From the NCBI RefSeq assembly GCF_000220395.1, contig NW_004086393.1, positions 1 through 33,877 of the forward strand: a DNA stretch of 33,877 bases, given 5' to 3'. The notes under the pieces are model-generated. The model saw only the letters and a list, made by a program, of their open reading frames with translations. It was not told the DNA's origin and ran no database searches. Both the position numbers and the translations under genes were made by a program. Source of the stretch: Ichthyophthirius multifiliis. Taxonomy: Eukaryota; Ciliophora; Oligohymenophorea; Hymenostomatida. Positions 25,067-33,877 of the stretch are shown here, piece by piece; the first letter of the stretch is position 1; every line of letters begins with the position of its first letter.

Positions 25067-27128
25067 GAATTTTATTTTATATATTTTAGTATTTATTTAT
25101 TATAATTTATTAATTTTATTTTAATAATTATATTTTTCTTTAGGATGTATTTTTATTAAAATATATATTTATATTTTCTTATTCTTCTTTTATTTTATTT
25201 TGATTAAGAATTTATAATTATTCACTTTTTTCAGTATTCATTTAATTATATTCTTTTAATATTTCTTTTTCTAATAACACATTGTTGTTAATACAAGGTA
25301 TTTAAGCTTTTTTGTTAATTGTTATTTAAATTTTTTTAAATATTATATAGTTTACTTCTAATTAACGGTATAAAAAAAATCTTTTTGAAAGCTTTTTAAG
25401 CTTGTTATCTTAAGTTAACACCAAATGCTGTTTTCAATATTTTGACATTAAAAGGAAAAATATATTCTTCAGGCTTTATTTTTTTATAAATAATATTTAA
25501 AAAAAAAATTATTTTAATTATTTAATAAAATATAATAGATAATAATTAATTAATATAAAAATAAAAAGGATAAAAAAATATATATATATATATATATACA
25601 TATTTTTATATATATTTATATATATATATTACTATTATTTATTTTTCTATTCCATGAAATCTTTAATAAACATTTATTATTTATGAAAGTAATGGTGCAT
25701 CATGTGGAATTAAAGTATATACAATTTCTAGGCTTTTTGCAAGCCAGAATTCGCTGTTTTAATTTTTTTTTAATTTATAAAATTTAAAATTTAAAAATTA
25801 AATATACAAAAATACGAATCGGATATAATTGGAGAATTATCAGTTTGCTTTTTATGATATTATTCTTCTATATATCTAGTTTCTGTTGATATACAATAGA
25901 AACAAACAGCTAATTATACTATTCTTTTTATTAAATTATCTATATCGAAAATCTCTTTTTTCTTTTTGAATTCTTATATGTCATATATTGAAATCGGTTT
26001 CATTTGTAATATATTTAAAATATTTGAATTTAAAAGCCAGCTTCCTTCTTTTATATTTTTCAAAAGGTAGCTCATATTTATTTAATTATTTATTTTTAAA
26101 AATTATAATTTATTTTTTAATTAAACTAAAATCTTCTTTTTCTTTAAAATTTTTTCACCTAATTCGTTTCTTAAATCTTTAAAATTATCTTCCAAAAAAG
26201 CCAATACTGGCAGTACATTCTACAAAATATTCTCCATATCATCTATTTATGTTTACTAATCTTCCCCAAAATCCTCACTTAGACTGTCAATTGAGCAATT
26301 ACTAGAAGACTAGAAACCAAAGGAGGATTATTCGAGAAAAATCTGGTTTAAATTTTCTTGTAAAGTTTCTTAAGCGCTCTTAAAAATATAAACAAATAAC
26401 AAATCATAAATGAAATTAATACATATTTTAGCACTTTTCCTTGAATATTTTAAAGCATCATTATGTTTTCCAATTTCGCTAAAAAGAATACACATTTATA
26501 AATTTAAAGAAAGTCTTAAACTATTTTTTGGTAGAATTTTTTCTATATTGGAAATGAATTTTGATATTTTTTAGAAATTTTTAATTTATTTGAATTTCTA
26601 TTAAATTTTACACTTTATCCTCACATCAGAATTTTCAAAACTGGAATAAGCCTTATCAAACAAGCCTGCTCTATAGAAACATATTCCTAAATTAATTAAT
26701 ATACAAAGCATTATATTATTTTTTATTTTTCCTTATTTTTACATATAGGAATCTATTATTACTTCCGCGCTTCTTAATTGCTATATAGCTTCTTTTAATT
26801 TATTTTACTCCATATATAAAAGTCCTTATAAGGCACTTTAAATTAGATAGTTTTTTACTTCGGATTCATGTAGGATTAATATATTACTGTTGTTTATAAT
26901 TTTGGGCTTTTGGTGGGGAGTATATATTATTTAAAAATTTTAAGGCTTTTATAATATTTGAATTATTTCTTATAAATTTTATTAAGAGGTGGTGTTATTT
27001 TGTAGTTGGTCACTAGGAGGAATTATTAAAGGGTTTTTTAAGCGAGGACTTAATATGGGGACTAATTCAGGATCTTTTTTAATATTTATTGGAGACTTTT
27101 TTTACGGTTATTATAAATTTCTGAACAT
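23705..27128 (-). CDS. TPR-repeat protein with poly-Gln and Q/N/S-rich tail
   Basis: Three exons (27128-25816, 25753-25633 and 25473-23705) with introns of 62 and 159 nt. The start ATG is followed by a Pro-rich leader (ELVPILSPRLKNPLIIPPSD). TPR-like helical pairs follow: LLYMEQNKLKEAIQQLRSAE, NLGICFYRAGLFDKAYSSFE and MCILFSEIGKHNDALKYSRK. A conserved-looking block after about residue 435 reads SEFWLAKSLEIVYTLIPHDA and LLSQIINVYQRFHG. The second half is low in complexity and rich in Q, N, K and S, with a 22-residue poly-Gln tract (25067-25002). TPR domains bind partner proteins; the specific role is unknown. Three homopolymer frame changes are needed (-1 around 25372-25379, +1 at 24403-24409, +1 at 24046-24057), after which the CDS is 1068 codons. 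The N-terminal half is secure. The frame of the last 120 residues is less so, since another frame is also open there. Confidence 0.72.
25001..25066. repeat. Trinucleotide repeat (ATT/AAT) x22, coding for poly-Gln on the minus strand
   Basis: There are 22 perfect copies of ATT on the plus strand. Read on the minus strand in the frame of the TPR gene, this is one CAA followed by 21 consecutive TAA codons, all glutamine in this code. The flanking sequence in the same frame continues with mixed Q, N, K and F. In the other two minus frames the tract would read as Asn or Ile, but only the TAA frame connects the coding blocks on both sides without a correction. Confidence 0.85.
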
Positions 27129-27460
27129 ATTTTTTTATTTTTAAATTGGTTTTTTTTTTTCGTTTAAAAAAAATATTATATGTTTTTTGATGATTATATT
27201 TACATTTAAATTTAATTGTTTTTTTGAGTGTTTTTATTTATTTTTAGGATTTTCATTTATTAAAATAAATTCGATTTTATTAAAAAAAAATAAGTTTAAA
27301 TAATAATAATAATAATAGGTTTGTAAAATTTTTAGTAAAATATAAATTTTTGGAAAATGAATTTTATGGAAATATTTAATTTTTAAAAAATATAAAAAAT
27401 ATTTGCAAAAAATCAGAATAAAATAAATTTTGGAAACATTTTGTATTTATAAAATTCAAA
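27129..27460. promoter_or_regulatory. Upstream region of the TPR gene
   Basis: This AT-rich stretch lies upstream of the TPR gene start at 27128 and, if the plus-strand candidate at 27461 is real, would be a divergent promoter region. It contains a short (AAT)6 repeat at 27300-27317. No named element is visible. Confidence 0.35.
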
Positions 27461-28180
27461 ATGAGTATTTTATATATAATTAAGAACCGAAATTTATATG
27501 GTATATATTAAAATGTTTAAATATTAAATATATTGAATTTCTAATGTTCTATATAGTATTTCAATACAATTTATGTATTATTAATTCTATATTAAAAAAA
27601 AAGAGAAGTTTTTTGGGTTAAAATATACGTTTATTTAGACATTTCAAGCCCTTATTTTTTATAAAAAAGTGACTATTTTTTGAATTTTAAAAGGACAAAT
27701 ATCCCTTAATTAGCGGTTTTAAAAAAATAGGATGAATCGTCCTTTTAATATATTTTTAGTTAGGATTTGTTAAATGAACAAATGGAAAATTCGGTGACTA
27801 TATTAAAGTAGTTTTTTTAAAAAATATTAAAAGCTTTTCTTTATTTTAGTTTAAAAAATTGATGTAATCTTCGAATATAAGTTTCTATGAATGAATTCGA
27901 GAAAAAATATTCATTACATTTAATGTTTTTATGAAATAATAGGTAATATTAAATAGTCTATGAATAAGTTTGGAATTTTTTAGAAGATTTTTTAGTATAT
28001 TTGTCTGAATGGGATATTAGTTAAAAGGGATTATATAATTTAAATATTTTATTTTTTAATTAATATTAAAATATTTTAATTGATAAATATTTAATATTTA
28101 ATTATGTATTTGGTATTTTTTTTATTTTTAAAAATAACCAATAAAAATATTATTTTAATTTTATTTTATAATAAAAAAAT
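27461..28180 (+). CDS. Uncertain coding region, interrupted frames, unrecognised
   Basis: Plus-strand frames of normal composition follow one another: from ATG 27461 (MSILYIIKNRNLYGIYQNVQ), then from 27671 (NIPQLAVLKKQDESSFQYIF and LLNEQMENSVTILKQFF), then near 27950-28040 (EQVWNFLEDFLVYLSEWDIS). They are separated by TGA codons or frame changes that I could not resolve as introns. This may be a real gene with further homopolymer errors, or a decayed one. The minus strand across 27253-28040 is also free of TGA but has a poorer, F/I/L/N-dominated composition, so I favour plus. Confidence 0.35.
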
Positions 28181-28234
28181 AGTTATAATGCTTTTTTTTC
28201 AAAATAAAAAATAAATAAATTAATAAAAATATAT

Positions 28235-28845
28235 ATGGATAATACAAAAAGGTAGGAATCACCTTATTAATTTGATCGTTCTTTAAAAACATTTGACATT
28301 TATAGTAATATAATAAAAAACAAATATAATTATAAAAATAAAATGTAATTAATATATATTAGAAGCTACTCCAAACAAACCATGGATAAAAGATATTTAG
28401 TCTAAAATTCTTTATACAGAAGATATATAAGGTAATTAAAAATAAATAAAATATATAAAATAATAAAAGGCGCATAACCAAAAAAAAGAATACATGAATT
28501 ATATACTTATTTTGATAATAAAAATTAAACGTATATAAATTACTAATAAAAAAATAAAATTTTTATTTTATTAATTAATGAAAAAAAAAATTAGAAAAAG
28601 AAATTAAAATAATAATAACATTAATAATAACACAAATAATGATAAAAATAATGATAATAAAAAAAATGATTATAATTATGATAATAATTATGATAATAAT
28701 AATAATAATAATAAAAGAATAAATAATTTGAAAGAAGAAAACTATAAATAAATATAAATATAAAAAACAAATGAATTATAAAATGATATATAATAATATA
28801 ATTAAAATTAGATAAATTATACATAAGAAAATGAAATATTGTAAA

Positions 28846-28888
<43 letters not shown>

Positions 28889-29582
28889 TTATAATGAAAA
28901 ATCTTAATTTTTTTAAATGCCTTTATAATCAAATAATTAATATTTGTAATCTTAACATACATCAAATTATTAATCTACTTTAAAAAATTATTATTAATCT
29001 ATAATCGATTAAAAATAATAATATTAACAAAATATGTTATAATCACAATAATTAAATAATGATAAAGAATTTTTAAATATTTAAAATCAACCTATATATT
29101 CTTAATATGACAAATACAATGAATCAAAATATTTTGTCAACTAAGATATTTAATAGAATCCGAAAATCATTTCTTATTAATAATCTAATTAGGATATTGA
29201 ATAAAATGATTAAATTAGAAGTGAATATAATAATAGTAACATATTAAATAAAGGATAAGTAACAAATGATTAATATTCTTCTAATTTATAAAAAAATTAA
29301 ATTTGTAAAAATCGTCAATTTATAAATTAAATTGATGATTAATAAATATATTAAAAATAATAAGATTATTCGTCATTAAATAATTTTATTTAAAATTATA
29401 ATAATGATTAAAAAAAAAATATTAACAAAAAATATGAATAAATTTAAAATAATTTAGTCCTTTAATAACCAGTTTCATTGAAATAATAATAAGAAGAAGA
29501 TTTTTAAAGTATATTTAAAATTTTTTTATAGAATTTTTTAATTATAAAATATAAATAATATATAAAAAAAAAAATATCTATT

Positions 29583-29650
<68 letters not shown>

Positions 29651-30027
29651 TATATAATAGATAATAATAGTCCTCTTTTAAAAATTCAATTAAAAGAAAA
29701 TAATATAATAAATAATAATGTATCACCATTTTACGATAATTAATATTAATAAGATTAATTTAATTATAATTTAATTAGTAATAGTTTTTATAAAGACGAT
29801 GGAAAGCCTTAAATATTAAACTTAAGTTTGTTTAAATAATAAAATAAAAATATTAATGTATATGGTAAAAGTGATATTTTTTAAGGTTAAAAATATTAAT
29901 TTGATGAATCTTATTTAAGAAAGTATTTTTTTTTTGAATATAATTTTTATAAATTTTACATTATAGAAAATATCATTATTCTCATAATTATTAATAAACA
30001 GGAAACATTAAAGATATTATATATTGA
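28235..30027 (+). CDS. Asn/Gln-rich low-complexity protein, six exons
   Basis: Exons: 28235-28304, 28363-28431, 28470-28530, 28595-29508, 29661-29922 and 29967-30027. All five introns (38-152 nt) are GT...AG and every phase agrees, giving 478 residues with no correction. The first 65 residues are ordinary in composition (SPYQFDRSLKTFDIY, TPNKPWIKDIQSKILY, PKKRIHELYTYFD). The remainder is dominated by Asn and Gln with Tyr, Asp and Ser, including an Asn cluster near 28690-28710 and a TAA-coded Gln tract near 28850-28885. The composition resembles prion-like or intrinsically disordered proteins common in ciliates. No family is recognised; the exon structure makes the gene itself convincing. Confidence 0.72.
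28852..28886 (+). repeat. (TAA)n repeat coding for poly-Gln
   Basis: About a dozen consecutive TAA codons lie in frame within exon 4 of the Asn/Gln-rich gene. This is a second independent poly-Gln tract written only in the reassigned codon. It is embedded in a wider AAT/TAA-rich exon. Confidence 0.8.
29587..29655. repeat. Long (TA)n microsatellite in an intron
   Basis: Roughly 60 bases of perfect TA alternation fill the centre of the 152-nt intron 29509-29660 of the Asn/Gln-rich gene. It is the longest (TA)n tract in the window. Confidence 0.9.
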
Positions 30028-30335
30028 ATTTTTTTTAATTAAAATATTAATTATTTATAACGTTTTTTCTTTATTTGTCTAATATTTTAAGAATATATTA
30101 TTTTAATAAAGAGATAAAAGTACATTTTATTTAAAAAAAAATTATTAATAAAAATAAATAAATAAAAATGATTAATAATTCCATTTTTTTTTTTCTAAAA
30201 AAATTTAAATAATAAACAAAAAACAAAAAGACCTATAAAAAAATAAAAAAACTAACATACGCTTTATTAAAAAAATAATCTTTTTTTTTATTTTTATTTT
30301 TGTTTTTAATAAATAAATAAATAAAAGAAATATTT
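30028..30335. other. Spacer between convergent genes
   Basis: Some 308 AT-rich bases lie between the end of the Asn/Gln-rich gene and the end of the uS19 gene. It should hold both polyadenylation regions. No coding frame is seen. Confidence 0.5.
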
Positions 30336-30828
30336 TCAATCTTTCTTAGAGGCACCAGCAGCAGATTTACCATGAGAAGTAGGTTTATAAGTCATAGCAA
30401 ATTCAGCGAGATATTTTCCAATCATATCAAATTTAATTTCGACATTCACAAATGATTTTCCATTATAAACACCTATAATACCTCCTACTAAATCAGGGAC
30501 TATTATTTATTTTTTGTTTTTAAAGATAAAAAAATATTATATATATTATTTACTAACAATCATAGATCTGTAATGTGTTTTAACTGGTTAAGGTTTTTCA
30601 CCTGCAGGGCATTTTTGTTTTGATTTTCTAACTTTCATGACAAATTTAGCATATTTTTCAGAAAGTCCTCTTTTGACTCTTCTTCTGGTTTTGGCATCGA
30701 AAAGTTAAGCTAATTCGTCGGAAATTAACTTTTCTTTGCTTGATCCTTAAGCTAAATGTTATAATTCTTCTAAACTTTTTCCTCTAAAAGTGAATTTTTT
30801 AATATTCTTTTCTTATTTTTTTACTTCA

Positions 30829-30833
<5 letters not shown>
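30336..30833 (-). CDS. RPS15: 40S ribosomal protein uS19 (RPS15)
   Basis: Two exons (30833-30554 and 30499-30336) flank a 54-nt intron, giving 147 residues, the normal size for eukaryotic uS19 (about 145). It is a component of the small-subunit head near the decoding centre. Landmarks are the N-terminal [16 protein letters not shown], then ARRRVKRG-type basic region seen as [13 protein letters not shown]. The core reads KTHYRSMIV, then [17 protein letters not shown] after the intron, then [20 protein letters not shown] near the C-terminus. The codon split by the intron (A|TC, Ile) restores the expected sequence. In-frame TAA codons at KKQEKN, AQGSS and KPQPVK all fit Gln. Confidence 0.97.
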
Positions 30834-30862
<29 letters not shown>

Positions 30863-31043
30863 CTTATTTTGATATTTTTTTTTTTTAATTCTTTTTTTTT
30901 TTTAATTATGTATTTTCTTTTTTTATCTTTTTTATTTTTTGATCCTTTTTTAATTTTAATTTTTTTTTTTTTTTTTTTTTTAAAATATTTTTTACTAAAA
31001 AAAATAAAATATTATTAAATTTTTATATAATTTACAAAAAAAA
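30834..31043. promoter_or_regulatory. T-tract-rich divergent promoter region
   Basis: Only 210 bases separate the uS19 start (minus) from the HEAT-repeat gene start (plus). On the plus strand it carries a T-run of more than 25 bases directly before the uS19 ATG and a second of about 22 near 30961-30982. Such dA:dT tracts are expected to exclude nucleosomes, so a shared promoter is plausible. Confidence 0.5.
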
Positions 31044-32850
31044 ATGATTTTTAATGATGAATTTCCTATTTAATAATATTTATAAGACTTAAAATCTGAA
31101 GATCCAAATTTAAAAATAAACGCAGTTTAAAGGCTTCCAAATATAACCTCAAATTTAGGTTTTAATTTTAAAAAAGTAATAAACAAATAAATATAAAAAA
31201 TAGATTTTTAATAAATAAAAAATTAATTAATTCCTTTTATTACCGAAACAATATAAGATCATGAAAATGATGATGAATTTTTAAAATTATTAAGCGAGAA
31301 AATATTATATATATCCACTTAATTAAAATAAGAAGATCATCATTTGTTAATAACACCTTTAGAATTAATAATTTCATTAGAAGAACCTTAAGTAAGACAA
31401 AAAGGAATAGATATATTAATCTAAATATCAGAAAATAATGAAACATAAAGTAAATAAAAAATAAAATTAGCCTAAAAAATGAAATATTTAAAAAAAAAGT
31501 ATATTTCGAATACTTATATAATTCAATAAAATAAACTTATAAATGGGAAAATATTCCCAATAAAATTTGTATAATATATATAATATCCAATTTTAGCTAA
31601 AGAATCGAAAAAGCAGTTTTAAATAAGAATTTTTTATTTTAAATAATTGAAGAATTAGCAAAAGATTAAGCTTAAATTGTAAGGAGAAATTTATGTGAAA
31701 ACCTATAAAAAATAAGTCATATTTTTGTGGAAAAAAATGATTAAATTTTCCTATTTTATTAATGTTTTTTACAAGACGAAAATGATTCTGTAAAATCGAA
31801 AGCCATTTAAATTTCTCCTTTTTTTTTACGTCTTTTTCATTAAAAATTAAAAAAAAAAATCTTATTTATTATTTCAAAGATCTCGTTTTTAACTTCAAAT
31901 TGAAAAACTGGAAAGTAAAAACGGCTATAGGCTATATTATTATACCTCTATTTGAATTTCTAGTACCTTCTGAAGTTTCCGAGAAGGAAATAATAGACCT
32001 TTTCGAAAAAATAATTAGAGATCCCGAATAAGAAGTAAGATATACAGCTATTTAAGTATTAAAATAAGTCCTTAATTTTTAATAATAAGGGCATTTTTTT
32101 ACAAAAATAGCCTCAATTTTATCTACGGATTAAAGCTCGAATGTTAGGCTTGGTTTTGCTAAGATTTTAAGTGTATTTTTAGATAAATATGTGGAAGAAA
32201 ATTAGAAAGAAATTGTACTTTTTTCATGTTTGAGAAATTTTTTAAAGGAGGAGGAAATTTTCGAGGTGAAATTTGAGATTTTCGAACAAATTTCTGAATT
32301 TTTAAAGGTTTGTGAAACTGAAAAGATTTTAAAGGAATTTTTTGAGGATGTTTTTATTGAAAAATAATGGAAATTAAGACTTTGTTTTGTAAAATAAATA
32401 CCTTAAATAGCAGTTTTTTGTGAAAAAACAAAGAAAAATTACTTTAAATATATAAAAGAATTCCTTTTTGATCATTATTAACCTATTAGAGTATAAAATT
32501 GGTAAAATTTTAAGTTTTTGAGAGATTATGAAGAACATAAAATTTTATATTTAGAATGTATTTAAGAATTATGTTTTTGTTAAAATTATATTTTTAGAAA
32601 TAGTGCTATATAGTCATTAAGTTTTATTTAAAGCTTCCTTAATTAATAAGATATGAATGAAGCTTTTAGGTATATTTTTATAAATTTAAGTAAAGATTCA
32701 GTTTTAAATGTTATTGTGTGTCTAGTAAAGGTTTTTTAAGAAGTAAAATAATATATTTAGGACGATTTATAAAAAGAGTTTATAAAATAAGTGAAATATA
32801 GTTAATTTTTTAATGATTAAGATGTTTAATATTTCATTAAATTAAATTGA
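31044..32850 (+). CDS. HEAT-repeat protein, PP2A scaffold (A/PR65) subunit-like
   Basis: The PP2A A subunit is a horseshoe of 15 HEAT repeats that joins the catalytic C subunit to regulatory B subunits; it is about 590 residues long. This single exon gives about 602 residues after two +1 corrections at homopolymers (31630-31635 and 31819-31827). Typical features: an N-terminal FPIQQYLQDLKSEDPNLKIN and NAVQRLPNI, then LIPFITETI before an acidic DHENDDE. HEAT helices include PLELIISLEEPQVRQKGIDI, ELAKDQAQIVRRNLCENL, LQDENDSVKSKAIQI, NWKVKTAIGYIIIP, IRDPEQEVRYTAIQVLKQVL and TDQSSNVRLGFAKIL. The C-terminal third is more divergent. There is no intron: an apparent 28-nt GT...AG stretch at 31176-31203 is read through in frame. 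It could be a divergent paralogue rather than the canonical A subunit. Confidence 0.8.
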
Positions 32851-33877
32851 ATATAATATAGTATATAATTTTTTTTAAGTTAATTATTATTATTAATGTT
32901 TTTATTTTTTTAATAGAATATTTCTTTAATTCTTAATAAAAATAATATTAAAAATATAAACAGAATAATTTTATAAATAAAAAAATTAAAAAATTAAAAT
33001 AAATATAATTAAGTAATGTATAAAAATATAATATAAAAAATATGAATATATATAAAAATAATACAAAAGAATACAAAAAGAAATAAGAAAAAGATTTTAG
33101 AGAAAATATAAATATAATATATGATTAAAATAAAAAAAAAATATAGATTTAAAGAAAAGATTGATAAAGTAAAATATAAAAAATATGATTTTATGTTATA
33201 TGAACTATTTAATATAGGAAATTGTAAAAATATTAAAAAATCCATAAAATAAAAAAAATGTATATAATTAAAATCAATATTATGTAAAAGTATATATAAA
33301 TAAAAAAGAAAATATAAAAAGAATTTTTGTATATATATTTAAAGTATTTTAATATAAAGATAAAATTTAATACAAAAGAAAATTATATATATTCTTCTAA
33401 TTAAAAAAAAATATATATGTATTATTTCAAAAAATAAATAAATTAAATATTAAAGATAGATAATTGAAAAAATATATATAAAAAATATTTATATAAAATT
33501 ATAAATATATAAATAAATATTAATAATATATATAATATATAAATATATGTTTTTTTTTATTTATAAATTTTTTTAATTATACATTTATTTATAATTTATT
33601 TTTTAAACTTTTTATATATATAAATATTATTTTTTATTATACATTTAAATTTAAACCTTTATTTAATTTTTCTTTATTTTAACTATTAAATATAAAATTT
33701 TTATAATAATATAAATGAATTTAATTTTATATTTATAAATTTAAATAGAATTCTTTTTTATTTTTTTGAAATTAAATAATAACTATTTATTTTATTGTAT
33801 TTTTATTATATGTTTAAAAAAGTATAAATAAAAATTATATAGTTTATTAATGAGAAATAAATTAAGTTTTTTTATGT
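32851..33877. other. AT-rich spacer to the right edge
   Basis: This is almost pure A/T with scattered (TA)n. Frames without TGA exist on the minus strand (about 33009-33245), but their composition is only F, I, Y, L and K, as expected from A/T-only DNA, so no gene is called. Confidence 0.6.

Noticed and set aside
24809-25105. Plus-strand frame with a long poly-Ile run
   Set aside because: It is the antisense reading of the TAA/CAA poly-Gln tract in the minus-strand TPR gene, and has no other coding sign.
28621-28965. Minus-strand frame rich in Ile and Tyr
   Set aside because: It is antisense to exon 4 of the phased Asn/Gln-rich gene on the plus strand.
31176-31203. A 28-nt GT...AG intron in the HEAT-repeat gene
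   Set aside because: Reading straight through keeps the frame and leads directly into LIPFITETI, and the size is below all other introns here.
1-33877. Telomere repeats, tRNA or rRNA genes, CRISPR arrays, virus-like or transposon genes
   Set aside because: I looked for C4A2-type repeats, tRNA box motifs, direct-repeat arrays and integrase, transposase or polymerase motifs by eye and found none.

Overview
The window reads as nuclear DNA of a ciliate, probably a macronuclear contig of an oligohymenophorean. TAA and TAG occur in frame throughout every recognisable gene, at positions where glutamine fits, and every gene ends at TGA. This is the TAA/TAG = Gln code of Tetrahymena and its relatives. 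The DNA is extremely AT-rich. Introns are short (38-209 nt), bounded by GT...AG and often nearly pure (TA)n. This looks most like Ichthyophthirius multifiliis, but that species name is inference. No telomere repeat, tRNA, rRNA, virus-like element or recognisable transposon was seen. Because only TGA stops translation and introns are frequent, conventional ORF calling misses almost all of the real genes here.

Layout, left to right: (1) <1-309 (-), 5' end of an unrecognised gene cut by the window edge; (2) 1453-4113 (-), membrane protein with a degenerate histidine-kinase core; (3) 4942-9417 (+), very large WD40-repeat protein, WDR49/WDR64-like; (4) 10752-12570 (+), ankyrin-DHHC palmitoyltransferase; (5) 12766-13405 (+), an unrecognised candidate; (6) 13951-15099 (+), class IV (HDAC11-type) histone deacetylase with an N-terminal hydrophobic leader; (7) 16618-18874 (-), CFAP100/CCDC37-like axonemal coiled-coil protein in ten exons; (8) 19008-23245 (-), full ABCC/MRP-type ABC transporter; (9) 23705-27128 (-), TPR protein with a Q/N-rich tail holding a poly-Gln tract written almost entirely in TAA codons; (10) 27461-28180 (+), uncertain coding traces; (11) 28235-30027 (+), Asn/Gln-rich protein in six exons; (12) 30336-30833 (-), ribosomal protein uS19 (RPS15); (13) 31044-32850 (+), HEAT-repeat protein resembling the PP2A scaffold (A) subunit. 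The remaining stretches are very AT-rich spacers.

The genes do not form one pathway. Two are probably ciliary (WDR49/64-like and CFAP100-like); the others serve lipidation, deacetylation, transport, phosphatase scaffolding and translation. The most striking window-wide signal is that six genes need one-base frame corrections, twelve in all, and every one lies at an A or T homopolymer. Nine need one extra base (runs of 6-12) and three need one base fewer. With these corrections and the inferred introns, each gene's total coding length becomes a multiple of three. The simplest reading is homopolymer miscalls in the assembly, with polymerase or ribosomal slippage as the alternative. All coordinates and translations were worked out by hand from the sequence.
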